From assembly GCA_902783905.1 (NCBI GenBank), contig CACZSP010000145.1, positions 1 to 10,512 of the forward strand: a stretch of 10,512 nucleotides of DNA. Reading direction: 5' to 3'. The notes beneath the pieces are model-generated. The model did not search any database. It saw only the letters and a program-made list of their open reading frames with translations, and was not told the origin of the DNA. The translations under genes and the position numbers were made by a program. The stretch is from an uncultured Ruminococcus sp. Lineage in GTDB: Bacteria; Bacillota; Clostridia; Oscillospirales; CAG-272. Position 1 is the first letter of the stretch, and the number at the start of each line of letters is the position of its first letter. This document shows positions 1-6,815 of the stretch, piece by piece.

Positions 1-36
1 AAGAGATTCGCCTTCTCTGACTTTGACTTCCGGCAT
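1..36 (-). CDS. rpsU: Ribosomal protein bS21, N-terminal fragment
   Basis: Only the first 12 codons lie in the window; the gene runs off the left edge. They read MPEVKVREGESL, which fits the start of small-subunit protein bS21 (typical form M-x-E-V-K-V-x-x-x-E-S-L, followed in the family by a basic ALRRFKR-like stretch not visible here). bS21 is a short basic protein of the 30S subunit involved in initiation. The ATG at 34-36 is preceded by a strong ribosome site, GGGGAGGG on the minus strand (43-50), six to seven bases away, and by a good sigma-A promoter, so the start is well supported. The identity rests on 12 residues plus this context. It is transcribed in the same direction as the rod operon that ends just upstream, but has its own promoter. 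Confidence 0.72.
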   Translation of the reverse strand, partial: MPEVKVREGESL

Positions 37-103
37 TGATATCCCTCCCCTCGCGTCTTTTTCAGACAGAATGATTGTTGCCGTATCTAACCGCAACGTT
101 AAT

Positions 104-132
104 ATTATACCACATAAAGCGAAATAATACAA
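104..132 (-). promoter_or_regulatory. Sigma-A promoter of rpsU
   Basis: On the minus strand a perfect TATAAT (104-109) is preceded by TGG, making an extended -10 box. A TTGTAT hexamer (127-132) lies exactly 17 bases upstream as a partial -35 (TTG matches). Transcription would start near position 97, giving an untranslated leader of about 60 bases before the rpsU ATG. The -35 hexamer and spacer lie inside the inverted repeat that closes the upstream operon. Confidence 0.75.
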
Positions 133-158
133 GCGTTTATCTATTATTATTTCGCTTT
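116..158 (-). terminator. AT-rich inverted repeat at the operon end, possible terminator
   Basis: A perfect 14-bp inverted repeat (arms 116-129 and 145-158, 15-base loop) includes the TAA stop of the lipoprotein gene in its 5' arm (minus-strand sense). On the minus strand the 3' arm ends in CGCTTT and continues ATGTGG, so there is no long T tract and the stem is mostly A-T. It may act as a weak intrinsic terminator or a 3'-end stabilising hairpin for the long operon. The rpsU -35 box and spacer lie within it, so it could serve both transcripts. The repeat is seen directly; the terminator role is inferred. Confidence 0.45.
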
Positions 159-1940
159 TATATTAAAATCGACTATGATCGGGCAGTGATCGGTTGACAG
201 GAGGGCGTAATCATCGGTCACCACTTCAAATCTTGCGAATTCCAGTCCGTCTCCCTGCATTACGAGAGCATGATCTATCGCCGCCGAATAAGCGCCGGAC
301 GGAGGAGTCATACCGTCGTAAATGCCGAGAAGGGTGTTGAATTCGGGATATGAATGATGTGTGCGGGTATTGGTCGCTTTCTTTGCAACGTCATAAATAT
401 CGGTAAATCCGCTGTCTTTGAGGATTTTGTAAGGATCGGAAGAGATATTGCAGTTAAGGTCTCCGCCGATTATCACCGGACAGGAATGCTTTGCAACAAT
501 GTTTTTTGCAAGTCCGGAAATCTGTTCCGCGTCCTTGAGACGCGCAGCCTGACCTGATGTGTCGCTCTTATAGGCGAAATGCGTCGAAACGACGGCAAAC
601 AGTTCGCCGTTCTTTGTTTTGAACACTCCCCAGGATGCCGATTTGGACTTGTCCCCCGCCCCGTCACTGTACGGGAGGTACCCCGAATCGACCAGCTCAA
701 GCACGTCCTTCCTGTACAGAACCGGCGTATAGTTGACGGTGTAGCCCGACGGCATCTCGGCGGTCACCTCGTCAAATCCGGCATCCTTCATCGCCCTTAT
801 ATAACTGCGACCGGTCCTTGAGTTTGCCGAGCACTCCTGCAGACAGACAACGTCGGGAAGAGCCTCGACGTGGAGCTCGGAAATCATCATATTCCTCGTG
901 TCGGTAGGATAGGTCGACGTATCGCAGTTGCCCAGGATATTGTTGAAGATAATGCGGTATTCCCCGTCGCGCACGTCGTAATAATCGTCGAAAACGGTTC
1001 CCTTCCCACTGTACGTAAAGCCCTCTTCGAGTGAAACGTCTCCCTTGAGCAGCGTTCCCGTGACGTAGGTGTACGCGTCTTCGAATCCGTGTACGCACGA
1101 GGCCTTCAGAATCAGCTTTCCGCCGTTAACCGAAATTTCGAAATCGTGTTTTTCGGTTCCTCCGGCGGGCAGAGATTCGAAGACGATGGCGGTATCGGAC
1201 TCCGGAGCTCTTTTTGTCGAATAAACCGGAAGGCCGTATCCGCCCTTTTCGGTCATCCACTGTCCGAAAATCCTCGCGTACCTTTCGGCGGAATAAAGCC
1301 CGTCGGGGGAGAAGCCGACATACCCTCCGGCGACGTCTTTCCCGCCTATCTTCAGGGATGTTAGCCTGTAGCCGGAATATATGAAGGAAATGTTGTCGGT
1401 CTCGTAAAATACGGACTTCGAATTTTCGTCAGCCGAGCGGTTTCTGGTCAGCACCGAAATGAGCGCGCCGGTCGCGCCGTTAACCGCCGACACCGTCTGC
1501 GCCGCTATAACGAATTTCTTTCCGGAAATCCCGGCGGTGTAGTCTCTTGTCCTGAGGCCTGCCGCCGCGGTTTCGCTTTCCGGCCTGTTGGTCAGTCCGA
1601 CAAGTATCTCGGGCTTGTCCGGATCGTACTGCCTGCCGCCGATGTAATAATCGGGAGTAACTTCGAAGGTTTTACCCGTGATGTTTTTGAGTGATCGCGC
1701 GAGAGAATGACACGCCTTTACGAATTCCTCGTTGGCATCAAGCGGATAGATTATCTGGATGCTGACGTTGTTGTCCGAGAAATCGAACGACAGCGGCTCT
1801 GCGGGCTCCCCGGTCGTGTTTTCCTGCGTTAGCCCGGTATCGGTGTCTTCTCCGCTTTCGGTCCCGCAGGATACCGCGCAGACGGCGAGGGCCGATACAA
1901 GCAGCATAAGAAGTAAGGTCTTCAAAAAATCAGTTTTCAT
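147..1940 (-). CDS. Lipoprotein with endonuclease/exonuclease/phosphatase domain
   Basis: A 597-residue predicted surface lipoprotein. The start is placed at ATG 1938-1940 (MKTDFLK) rather than seven codons upstream, because this gives a normal signal peptide: two lysines, a hydrophobic core, then AVSC with the lipidated Cys near residue 25 and a Ser/Thr/Glu-rich linker. Residues about 57-300 contain two similar alpha/beta units resembling the accessory domain found in front of many clostridial carbohydrate-active enzymes (EILVGLTNRPES in the first copy). The C-terminal half (about 328-597) is an exonuclease-endonuclease-phosphatase fold with LQE (metal-binding Glu near 369), STHF, GGDLN, IDHAL and STDHCP motifs, all catalytic positions present. 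The family cleaves phosphodiesters in nucleic acids, phosphoinositides or sphingomyelin; the substrate here is unknown. The gene starts 11 bases inside mrdA and is last in the rod operon. Its ribosome site (AAGGGA) is weak, suggesting coupling. Confidence 0.85.
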   Translation of the reverse strand: MKTDFLKTLLLMLLVSALAVCAVSCGTESGEDTDTGLTQENTTGEPAEPLSFDFSDNNVSIQIIYPLDANEEFVKACHSLARSLKNITGKTFEVTPDYYIGGRQYDPDKPEILVGLTNRPESETAAAGLRTRDYTAGISGKKFVIAAQTVSAVNGATGALISVLTRNRSADENSKSVFYETDNISFIYSGYRLTSLKIGGKDVAGGYVGFSPDGLYSAERYARIFGQWMTEKGGYGLPVYSTKRAPESDTAIVFESLPAGGTEKHDFEISVNGGKLILKASCVHGFEDAYTYVTGTLLKGDVSLEEGFTYSGKGTVFDDYYDVRDGEYRIIFNNILGNCDTSTYPTDTRNMMISELHVEALPDVVCLQECSANSRTGRSYIRAMKDAGFDEVTAEMPSGYTVNYTPVLYRKDVLELVDSGYLPYSDGAGDKSKSASWGVFKTKNGELFAVVSTHFAYKSDTSGQAARLKDAEQISGLAKNIVAKHSCPVIIGGDLNCNISSDPYKILKDSGFTDIYDVAKKATNTRTHHSYPEFNTLLGIYDGMTPPSGAYSAAIDHALVMQGDGLEFARFEVVTDDYALLSTDHCPIIVDFNIKAK

Positions 1941-4092
1941 TGTCGTAATTCCCTTCGGCACCGTGAAAATATGCTTCCATTACGTCTCTGACCGGAAATG
2001 CGGCATTGTAGCCGTGAGCGCCTTTTTCAAGCACGCACGCAACCGAAATTTCCGGGTCGTTCAGCGGAGCGAACCCGATAAACACACCGTTCGGACTCTG
2101 TCCGGCGACCTCGGCGGTACCCGTCTTTCCTCCGACCTTGACGTCGAATCCGTCGAATGCCGTGACCGAGGCGTTTTCGTCGACGACTCGGCTCATTGCG
2201 TTCACCAGCACGTCCCTGACCGACCGGCTCATCCCTGAATCCGACAGGACGACCGGCTGAAAGATCTCGTACCCGCTTCCGTCGTAGTATTTCGATGACA
2301 AAAGAAGATGTGAAGCGTATCTCTTGCCGGAATTCAGTACGGTCGCAAGATACCCGGCAAGCTGGATCGGCGTGAATTTGCTGTAAGCCTGGCCTATTGC
2401 CGTCGCTATCGTCAGTCCTCCCGTCCAGGTAATCCCGTTGCTTTCGGCATAGTTGCGGTCGGAAAGATTTCCGATCGCCTCGGGCAGTTCGATTCCGGTG
2501 TTCTGGCCGAGTCCGAACTCCTTGCTGTGCTCGCTGATGCGGTTTATCCCCATCTGCCTGCCCAGCTCGTAAAAGAAATAGTTGCAGGAAACCTCGATGG
2601 CCTTGGTTACGGTTATCGGGCCGTGAGACGCCTGTCCGTAGGCGTAAAGCCAGCAGGCGGGCTGATAGTCGTCGTAATAGGTGTATTTGCCTTTGGTGTC
2701 TATAATTGTCCCGGCGGAGAACGCGCTTCCGTCGGCCATTATCGTGCCGTCCATCAGCGCGCCGGCGGCAACGCAGACCTTGTAGGTCGAACCCGGAGCG
2801 TAGGTTCCCTCGAGAGCCCTGTTGAAGAGCGGCTTCAGCGGATCTTTCGCCAGCTCCGGATAATCCGTTCCGAACGTAGAAAGATCGAAGGACGGATATG
2901 ACGCCAGCGCGAGTATCGCGCCGTCCGAAACGTTCTGTACTACTATCGCGCCGCAGTCGCAGTCCTCTCCCTCGTTTTTCTGATTGTTTGCGATCGCTTC
3001 CCGGCTGATCTTCGAAATATTCGAGCGGAGCGCCTCCTCCGCGGCTCCCTGAAGATCTATATCGATCGTCAGGTAAATATCCTTTCCGTTGACAGGTTCC
3101 CTGACCGTGCGTTCCGCCACGATCATCCCGTCGGCGTCGTATTCAATCTCTTTTATCCCGTCTACGCCGTGAAGTATGCTTTCGAATGCTTTTTCGACTC
3201 CGTCAATGCCGACCGTCGCGTTTGCCGGATACCCGAGGGAGACGTAATAATCCACGTCCTCGGAAAAGATCTTTCCGGTCCTTCCGATAATATGGGAAGC
3301 TCTGCCCGGATAGCCGTAAACCCTGCTGACTTCAGGTTTAATACCGATCGCGACGATCTTGGTCTCGGAAAAAGCGGTTATCTCTTCTTCGGTAAGCTCG
3401 CGCAGAAGATAAAGCGGCTGGTCCGGCGCGAACTGCTCGGCTTCCATTTCATACCTGATGAACAGAAGATCGGTCGTCTCGCTGCCGGAATAACGCGGCT
3501 CACCGTTTTTGTCGGTAATCGAATACTTTACGCAAAGCGCCGCGGCGAGGTCTTCGGCTCCGGAATCTTCAGGGAGCGACAGATCTTTTTTTATCCTGGA
3601 AAGTCTCGAGGAAACGGCGGGAGTCCCGCAAAGGACCGAATCGAAATACAGGGCGGGGTAGGTTCCTATGAACGGACAGTAATCGAATTTCAGATCTTTT
3701 CTCCTGCCCGCCCTGTCAATCGCCTCGAAGAGCTTGAGAAGTTCTTCGTTTTCCTGCTGGTACGTGGGCGCCATTCCTCCGTATTCGAGCACGAGCGAAT
3801 AGCTGTATTCGTTGGTTACGAGGGGTTTCCCGTTCCTGTCGAATATCTCTCCGCGGACCGAATAAATCTTCGACGTCCTGACGTAGGTCTTTTCAGGCTG
3901 TTTTTCCGGCGCTGCACGGTCGTTGACTATCCTGACCAGAGTTACCGTGTAAACGGCGGCAACCACCGCGAAAAGAATAATCAGTACAAGCATCCGCCAT
4001 TTGCGGAACCCTGCGGATTTCGTCGCGTCGGCAGCCGGTTCCGGCCTTCCGGAGGATTTTACAGCGGTTTTTTTCGTATCTTCACGTTTCAT
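1930..4092 (-). CDS. mrdA: Penicillin-binding protein 2, elongation transpeptidase
   Basis: A class B PBP of 720 residues that cross-links peptidoglycan as the transpeptidase of the rod complex. Starting at ATG 4090-4092 it has a basic cytoplasmic tail, one membrane anchor (about 34-53, MLVLIILFAVVAAVYTV), the RGEIFDRNGKPL motif that opens the pedestal domain, and a transpeptidase domain with the three active-site motifs: STYK (catalytic Ser about 435, Lys 438), SCN (about 502-504) and KTGTAEV (about 656). Length matches Gram-positive elongation PBPs (about 700-720). The frame stays open upstream to about 4242 through the palindromic element, but the extra 50 codons are not PBP-like. No convincing ribosome site precedes the ATG (the leader reads TTGCCTTAAAACA), so initiation may be weak or structure-dependent. 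Position after mreBCD supports the MrdA assignment over a divisome PBP. Confidence 0.93.
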   Translation of the reverse strand: MKREDTKKTAVKSSGRPEPAADATKSAGFRKWRMLVLIILFAVVAAVYTVTLVRIVNDRAAPEKQPEKTYVRTSKIYSVRGEIFDRNGKPLVTNEYSYSLVLEYGGMAPTYQQENEELLKLFEAIDRAGRRKDLKFDYCPFIGTYPALYFDSVLCGTPAVSSRLSRIKKDLSLPEDSGAEDLAAALCVKYSITDKNGEPRYSGSETTDLLFIRYEMEAEQFAPDQPLYLLRELTEEEITAFSETKIVAIGIKPEVSRVYGYPGRASHIIGRTGKIFSEDVDYYVSLGYPANATVGIDGVEKAFESILHGVDGIKEIEYDADGMIVAERTVREPVNGKDIYLTIDIDLQGAAEEALRSNISKISREAIANNQKNEGEDCDCGAIVVQNVSDGAILALASYPSFDLSTFGTDYPELAKDPLKPLFNRALEGTYAPGSTYKVCVAAGALMDGTIMADGSAFSAGTIIDTKGKYTYYDDYQPACWLYAYGQASHGPITVTKAIEVSCNYFFYELGRQMGINRISEHSKEFGLGQNTGIELPEAIGNLSDRNYAESNGITWTGGLTIATAIGQAYSKFTPIQLAGYLATVLNSGKRYASHLLLSSKYYDGSGYEIFQPVVLSDSGMSRSVRDVLVNAMSRVVDENASVTAFDGFDVKVGGKTGTAEVAGQSPNGVFIGFAPLNDPEISVACVLEKGAHGYNAAFPVRDVMEAYFHGAEGNYDNEN

Positions 4093-4096
4093 TGTT

Positions 4097-4264
4097 TTAA
4101 GGCAATACCGCACAATTCGATGCACGGATCTTGCCGGTCCTTTCCGTGCCTGTTTTGGCGTCGAAATCTTGAAAAACTGCCTGTTTTCCTGCGATTTCTC
4201 AGCCGAAACAGGCACATAAATTACTCGGCAATCTCCACACACGAATTGTGCGGTATTGCCTTAA
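4097..4264. repeat. 168-bp imperfect palindrome, MITE-like element or RNA hairpin
   Basis: The ends are perfect 23-bp inverted repeats (4097-4119 and 4242-4264; outer end TTAAGGCAATACCGC). Nested on the same axis (4180.5) are a 14-bp pair with one G-T mismatch (4146-4159 and 4202-4215, GTGCCTGTTT core) and a 6-bp pair (4163-4168 and 4193-4198); a short A/T pair (4171-4175 and 4184-4188) lies one base off axis. The 26-base stretches between the outer and second stems also retain partial complementarity (TTGCCG at 4131-4136 against 4226-4231). It fills nearly all of the 179-base gap between the CPBP gene and mrdA. TTAA at each outer end would fit insertion at a TA or TTAA target, as in miniature inverted-repeat elements. 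It encodes no transposase. In the operon mRNA it would fold into a long hairpin right before the mrdA start. Mobile origin is inferred. Confidence 0.8.
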
Positions 4265-4271
4265 TTCGCGT

Positions 4272-5366
4272 TCAGCCAGCCGTCTGAGCGAAAGAAAGAG
4301 CCAGAGCAACGACTGCAAGCAGGAAAAACACCGCGATACCGGGAGACAGGAAAACGGTATCTCCGATTTCCTTTTTTTCGAGTTTCGAAGGGCCCGGAAG
4401 CAGTCTGATCCTCTTCCGGAAGAAAAGAAGCGTTACCGCTCCGGAAAGAGTCAGTCCGAGAGACAAAGACTGGATGACCGCTCCCGCGATAATCGCCGGA
4501 AGGGCTGACGGCAGCAGTTCGCCGAGCGACCTAAGAGCCTCCGCTCCCATTGAATAAGACGAGATTTTATCGTAAATATCCTGCATTCCCTGGGAAACGG
4601 CCGGATCGGCAAGAAAAGAATTGACCAGATTCGTAAGGAAACCGCCGATGAAATTCAACAGCGCGTGAAGCAGCACCGAATACCCGAGCCTGCCGGTATA
4701 AAGATAAACGTAACCGAATACGAGCCCCACCGTGAATGTGTAGCAGAACTGTTCGATATTGCCGTGGGAAGACGCGAAAAGCAGCGAACCGAGCAGCAGC
4801 GCGGTCCTCCATCCCCACCGGGCAAGAGTTCCGGTTATCAGTTTTCTGTAAAAGAACTCTTCGATAAAAGGCGCGATGACAACAGTCAGAACGAAAAATC
4901 CGACGGTATCCGCCGCTCCGGTGAGCTCCGGAATCGACTGCGAGGACTCCAGGTTGCCTACCGCGGAAAAGAGAACGTTGATTACGTTTGAGATAACTGA
5001 CCCGAAATACACCATCGTGAAAACGACGGCAAGCGAAAGGATTACGAATCCGGCTCCCGGCCTTTCATTGACGCAGGCGTTTTTTTCCCTTTTCGAACAG
5101 GTTCGGTAGAGTATCGCGATGCCTGCGGAAAAAGAGACGACGTAGACCGCTACCGCGTACAAATAATAATTCCAGCCGCCGAGATCAAAAAAGTCCTCAG
5201 GAAGAACGGCGTTTTTTATCAGCAATCCCGCCAGTACCCCGAAAAGGATCTGAACGGCAATCACCGCCGCGGCGCCAAATCCGATAATCGAAAAAACCTT
5301 TTTTGTTTCTTTTTTTTGTATGACCGGATCCTGTCCGCCAAGCCCGGAATCATAAAAATCATTCAT
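4272..5366 (-). CDS. CPBP-family intramembrane metalloprotease
   Basis: A 364-residue polytopic membrane protein of the CPBP (CAAX protease and bacteriocin-processing, Abi) family. The three signature motifs are intact: EEFFYRK (Glu 169-170, Arg 174), FASSHGN (His 201) and HALLNFIGG (His 234, Asn 238). These form the metal site for glutamate-type peptide cleavage within the membrane. About eight hydrophobic segments are visible, including ones around 27-50, 66-87, 106-135, 154-170, 188-200, 210-245, 283-315 and a C-terminal one at 340-360. The N-terminus is hydrophilic with Gly/Asp/Lys. The ATG at 5364-5366 overlaps the mreD stop by 8 bases and follows a GAGGAAAG ribosome site. Bacterial CPBP proteins act in protein maturation or self-immunity; the target here is unknown. 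Its place between mreD and mrdA suggests processing of an envelope or rod-complex protein, but that is inference. Confidence 0.9.
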   Translation of the reverse strand: MNDFYDSGLGGQDPVIQKKETKKVFSIIGFGAAAVIAVQILFGVLAGLLIKNAVLPEDFFDLGGWNYYLYAVAVYVVSFSAGIAILYRTCSKREKNACVNERPGAGFVILSLAVVFTMVYFGSVISNVINVLFSAVGNLESSQSIPELTGAADTVGFFVLTVVIAPFIEEFFYRKLITGTLARWGWRTALLLGSLLFASSHGNIEQFCYTFTVGLVFGYVYLYTGRLGYSVLLHALLNFIGGFLTNLVNSFLADPAVSQGMQDIYDKISSYSMGAEALRSLGELLPSALPAIIAGAVIQSLSLGLTLSGAVTLLFFRKRIRLLPGPSKLEKKEIGDTVFLSPGIAVFFLLAVVALALSFAQTAG

Positions 5367-5931
5367 TTTCAGTCTTTCCTCTGCGATCCCTGCCGCTCCG
5401 GAGCGGGAGCATCACGATAAACGAAACAAAATAAATCAGGTATGAAAAAACTACGGTAAGCACAAACTCGGGAAGGAGCATCGAAGAGAGAATCCTTCCG
5501 AAATGAGCCTGATCTCCGGCAACCGCCATATACAACGCACCGTAGCACATACGAAGGAATGCGGCGGGGACGATATAGACCGTCCATGAAATCAGGTTTT
5601 TTCTGATCGTCCTCGACGCGATATATCCGGCAAAATAACCGATCAGACAGTAAAACAGCGGAAGGAACGCGGTGCCGCCGCCTCCCATGGCACCGGTGAG
5701 GACGCCCCCGGCGATTCCGCATATCGCGCCGCTTTTTTCGCCGTCGCTGATTGCGACGGCAAGCACGGCACAGAGAACAAGATCCGGAACGCTGCCGAAA
5801 AATCCGGCTGCCCCGAAAAATGACGACTGAAAAGCCGCCGTGAGGAAAATAAAAACGAAAAATACGATACACCTGACAACTATCCCGGGAATGTCGGAGA
5901 TTGCGCGCCGGCGTTCGGTCTGCTCATTCAT
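5359..5931 (-). CDS. mreD: Rod shape-determining protein MreD
   Basis: A 190-residue very hydrophobic protein with five or six predicted membrane segments, consistent with MreD, the integral membrane member of the MreBCD complex. Sequence conservation in this family is low, so the call leans on size, hydropathy and its place directly after mreC. The start at ATG 5929-5931 (MNEQTERRR) is preferred over an ATG seven codons upstream because GGGGAGG lies nine bases before it. The start overlaps the mreC stop by 8 bases (ATGAATGA), and its own stop overlaps the next gene by the same 8 bases, so translation is probably coupled on both sides. Confidence 0.9.
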   Translation of the reverse strand: MNEQTERRRAISDIPGIVVRCIVFFVFIFLTAAFQSSFFGAAGFFGSVPDLVLCAVLAVAISDGEKSGAICGIAGGVLTGAMGGGGTAFLPLFYCLIGYFAGYIASRTIRKNLISWTVYIVPAAFLRMCYGALYMAVAGDQAHFGRILSSMLLPEFVLTVVFSYLIYFVSFIVMLPLRSGRDRRGKTENE

Positions 5932-6781
5932 CCGTCGTATCCTCCCCGGCATAGCCGGTAACCACCATAACCCTTGAGACGCGGGAAAAATCCGCGTAGG
6001 GCCTTACCGTCGCCCGCTGCAGCCTTGTCGCGGGATCCGTCGAGACTTCGATGACCTCCCCGACGGGTATCCCTCTCGGGTAAAAACTGCCTACTCCCGA
6101 CGTAACGACCATATCGCCCTGTCTGACGTCGGCGTCAACCGGGATCCTTATCATTTCGCAGAGTCCGCTCCCGTGCAGATCCGCCGTACCGCGTACGAGT
6201 CCGGCCGCTCCGCTCCGCTCGATAAACACACCGGCTGCCGCGCTGACCTCGGTGATGGCGATAACCCTGGACCATACGGTACCGGTTTCGGATATATATC
6301 CCAGCAGTCCGCTGTCGGAAATCACCGCCATTTCCTTTTCTATTCCCGACATCTTTCCCGCCGAAAGAGTGTATACGACCGAATAGGCGGTTGCCTCACG
6401 GCCTATTACCGACGCCTCCTGAAAGGTAAAATCGTAATGTTCCGATTTTATCCCGAGATAACCCCGGAGAAAACGGTTTTCGTCTTCGATCAGCGATGCG
6501 TCGTAAACCCTGCTTTTGTTTTCCTCGAGTTCGCGGCGCAGACTTTCGTTTTCCTCTCTGAGTCTGTCTATCGTGGTAAAGTATTCGGAATATCCGCGAA
6601 GTCCCTCGCCGGCTTTGGTGAAAGCCCATCGGAAAGGCATTGATACGGTCTGAAGAAACCCTCTGACGTAACTTCCCTGCCCCATAGCCGTGAGAACGGT
6701 CGGGATGATCGAAATCAGCAGAGCGGTACAGACCGTAATTATGAAAAACCTGCTTGTAAAAAGCTTTTTCCAGAAATTCAA
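5924..6781 (-). CDS. mreC: Rod shape-determining protein MreC
   Basis: A 285-residue MreC, which links cytoplasmic MreB filaments to the periplasmic or extracellular domains of PBP2 and RodA. A short basic N-terminus precedes one membrane anchor (about 11-33), followed by a coiled coil (about 66-108, with IDRLREENESLRREL) and a beta-rich C-terminal domain with family-typical stretches such as GLLGYI, VIAITEVSAAAGVF, GLCEM, GDMVVTSG and FYPRGIPVGEV. Length is standard. The initiation codon is TTG (6779-6781) with a strong GGAGG (6787-6791) five bases upstream; no ATG fits before the membrane segment. A GC hairpin lies directly upstream of this ribosome site. Confidence 0.95.
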   Translation of the reverse strand: MNFWKKLFTSRFFIITVCTALLISIIPTVLTAMGQGSYVRGFLQTVSMPFRWAFTKAGEGLRGYSEYFTTIDRLREENESLRRELEENKSRVYDASLIEDENRFLRGYLGIKSEHYDFTFQEASVIGREATAYSVVYTLSAGKMSGIEKEMAVISDSGLLGYISETGTVWSRVIAITEVSAAAGVFIERSGAAGLVRGTADLHGSGLCEMIRIPVDADVRQGDMVVTSGVGSFYPRGIPVGEVIEVSTDPATRLQRATVRPYADFSRVSRVMVVTGYAGEDTTDE

Positions 6782-6792
6782 TTCGTCCTCCG

Positions 6793-6810
6793 GTGCCGGT
6801 TGCGCGGCAC
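6793..6810 (-). promoter_or_regulatory. Hairpin between mreB and mreC next to the mreC ribosome site
   Basis: In the 34-base gap between the mreB stop and the mreC TTG start, the minus strand contains GTGCCG and CGGCAC separated by six bases, a GC-rich 6-bp stem. Its edge is one base from the GGAGG of mreC (6787-6791). No T tract follows, so it is not a terminator. It could lower mreC translation or protect the mreB 3' end, helping to make more MreB than MreC. Function is inferred. Confidence 0.5.
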
Positions 6811-6815
6811 GCCGT

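Noticed and set aside
1759..2238. Plus-strand open frame of 159 codons across the lipoprotein/mrdA junction
   Set aside because: It overlaps two supported genes on the opposite strand and has a Ser/Val-rich product with no recognisable motif.
3169..4287. Long plus-strand open frame (372 codons) antisense to mrdA and crossing the palindrome
   Set aside because: It lies opposite a clear PBP2 with all motifs intact, its product is Arg/Phe-rich without a recognisable domain, and part of it is the palindrome. It is a by-product of GC-biased codon use on the other strand.
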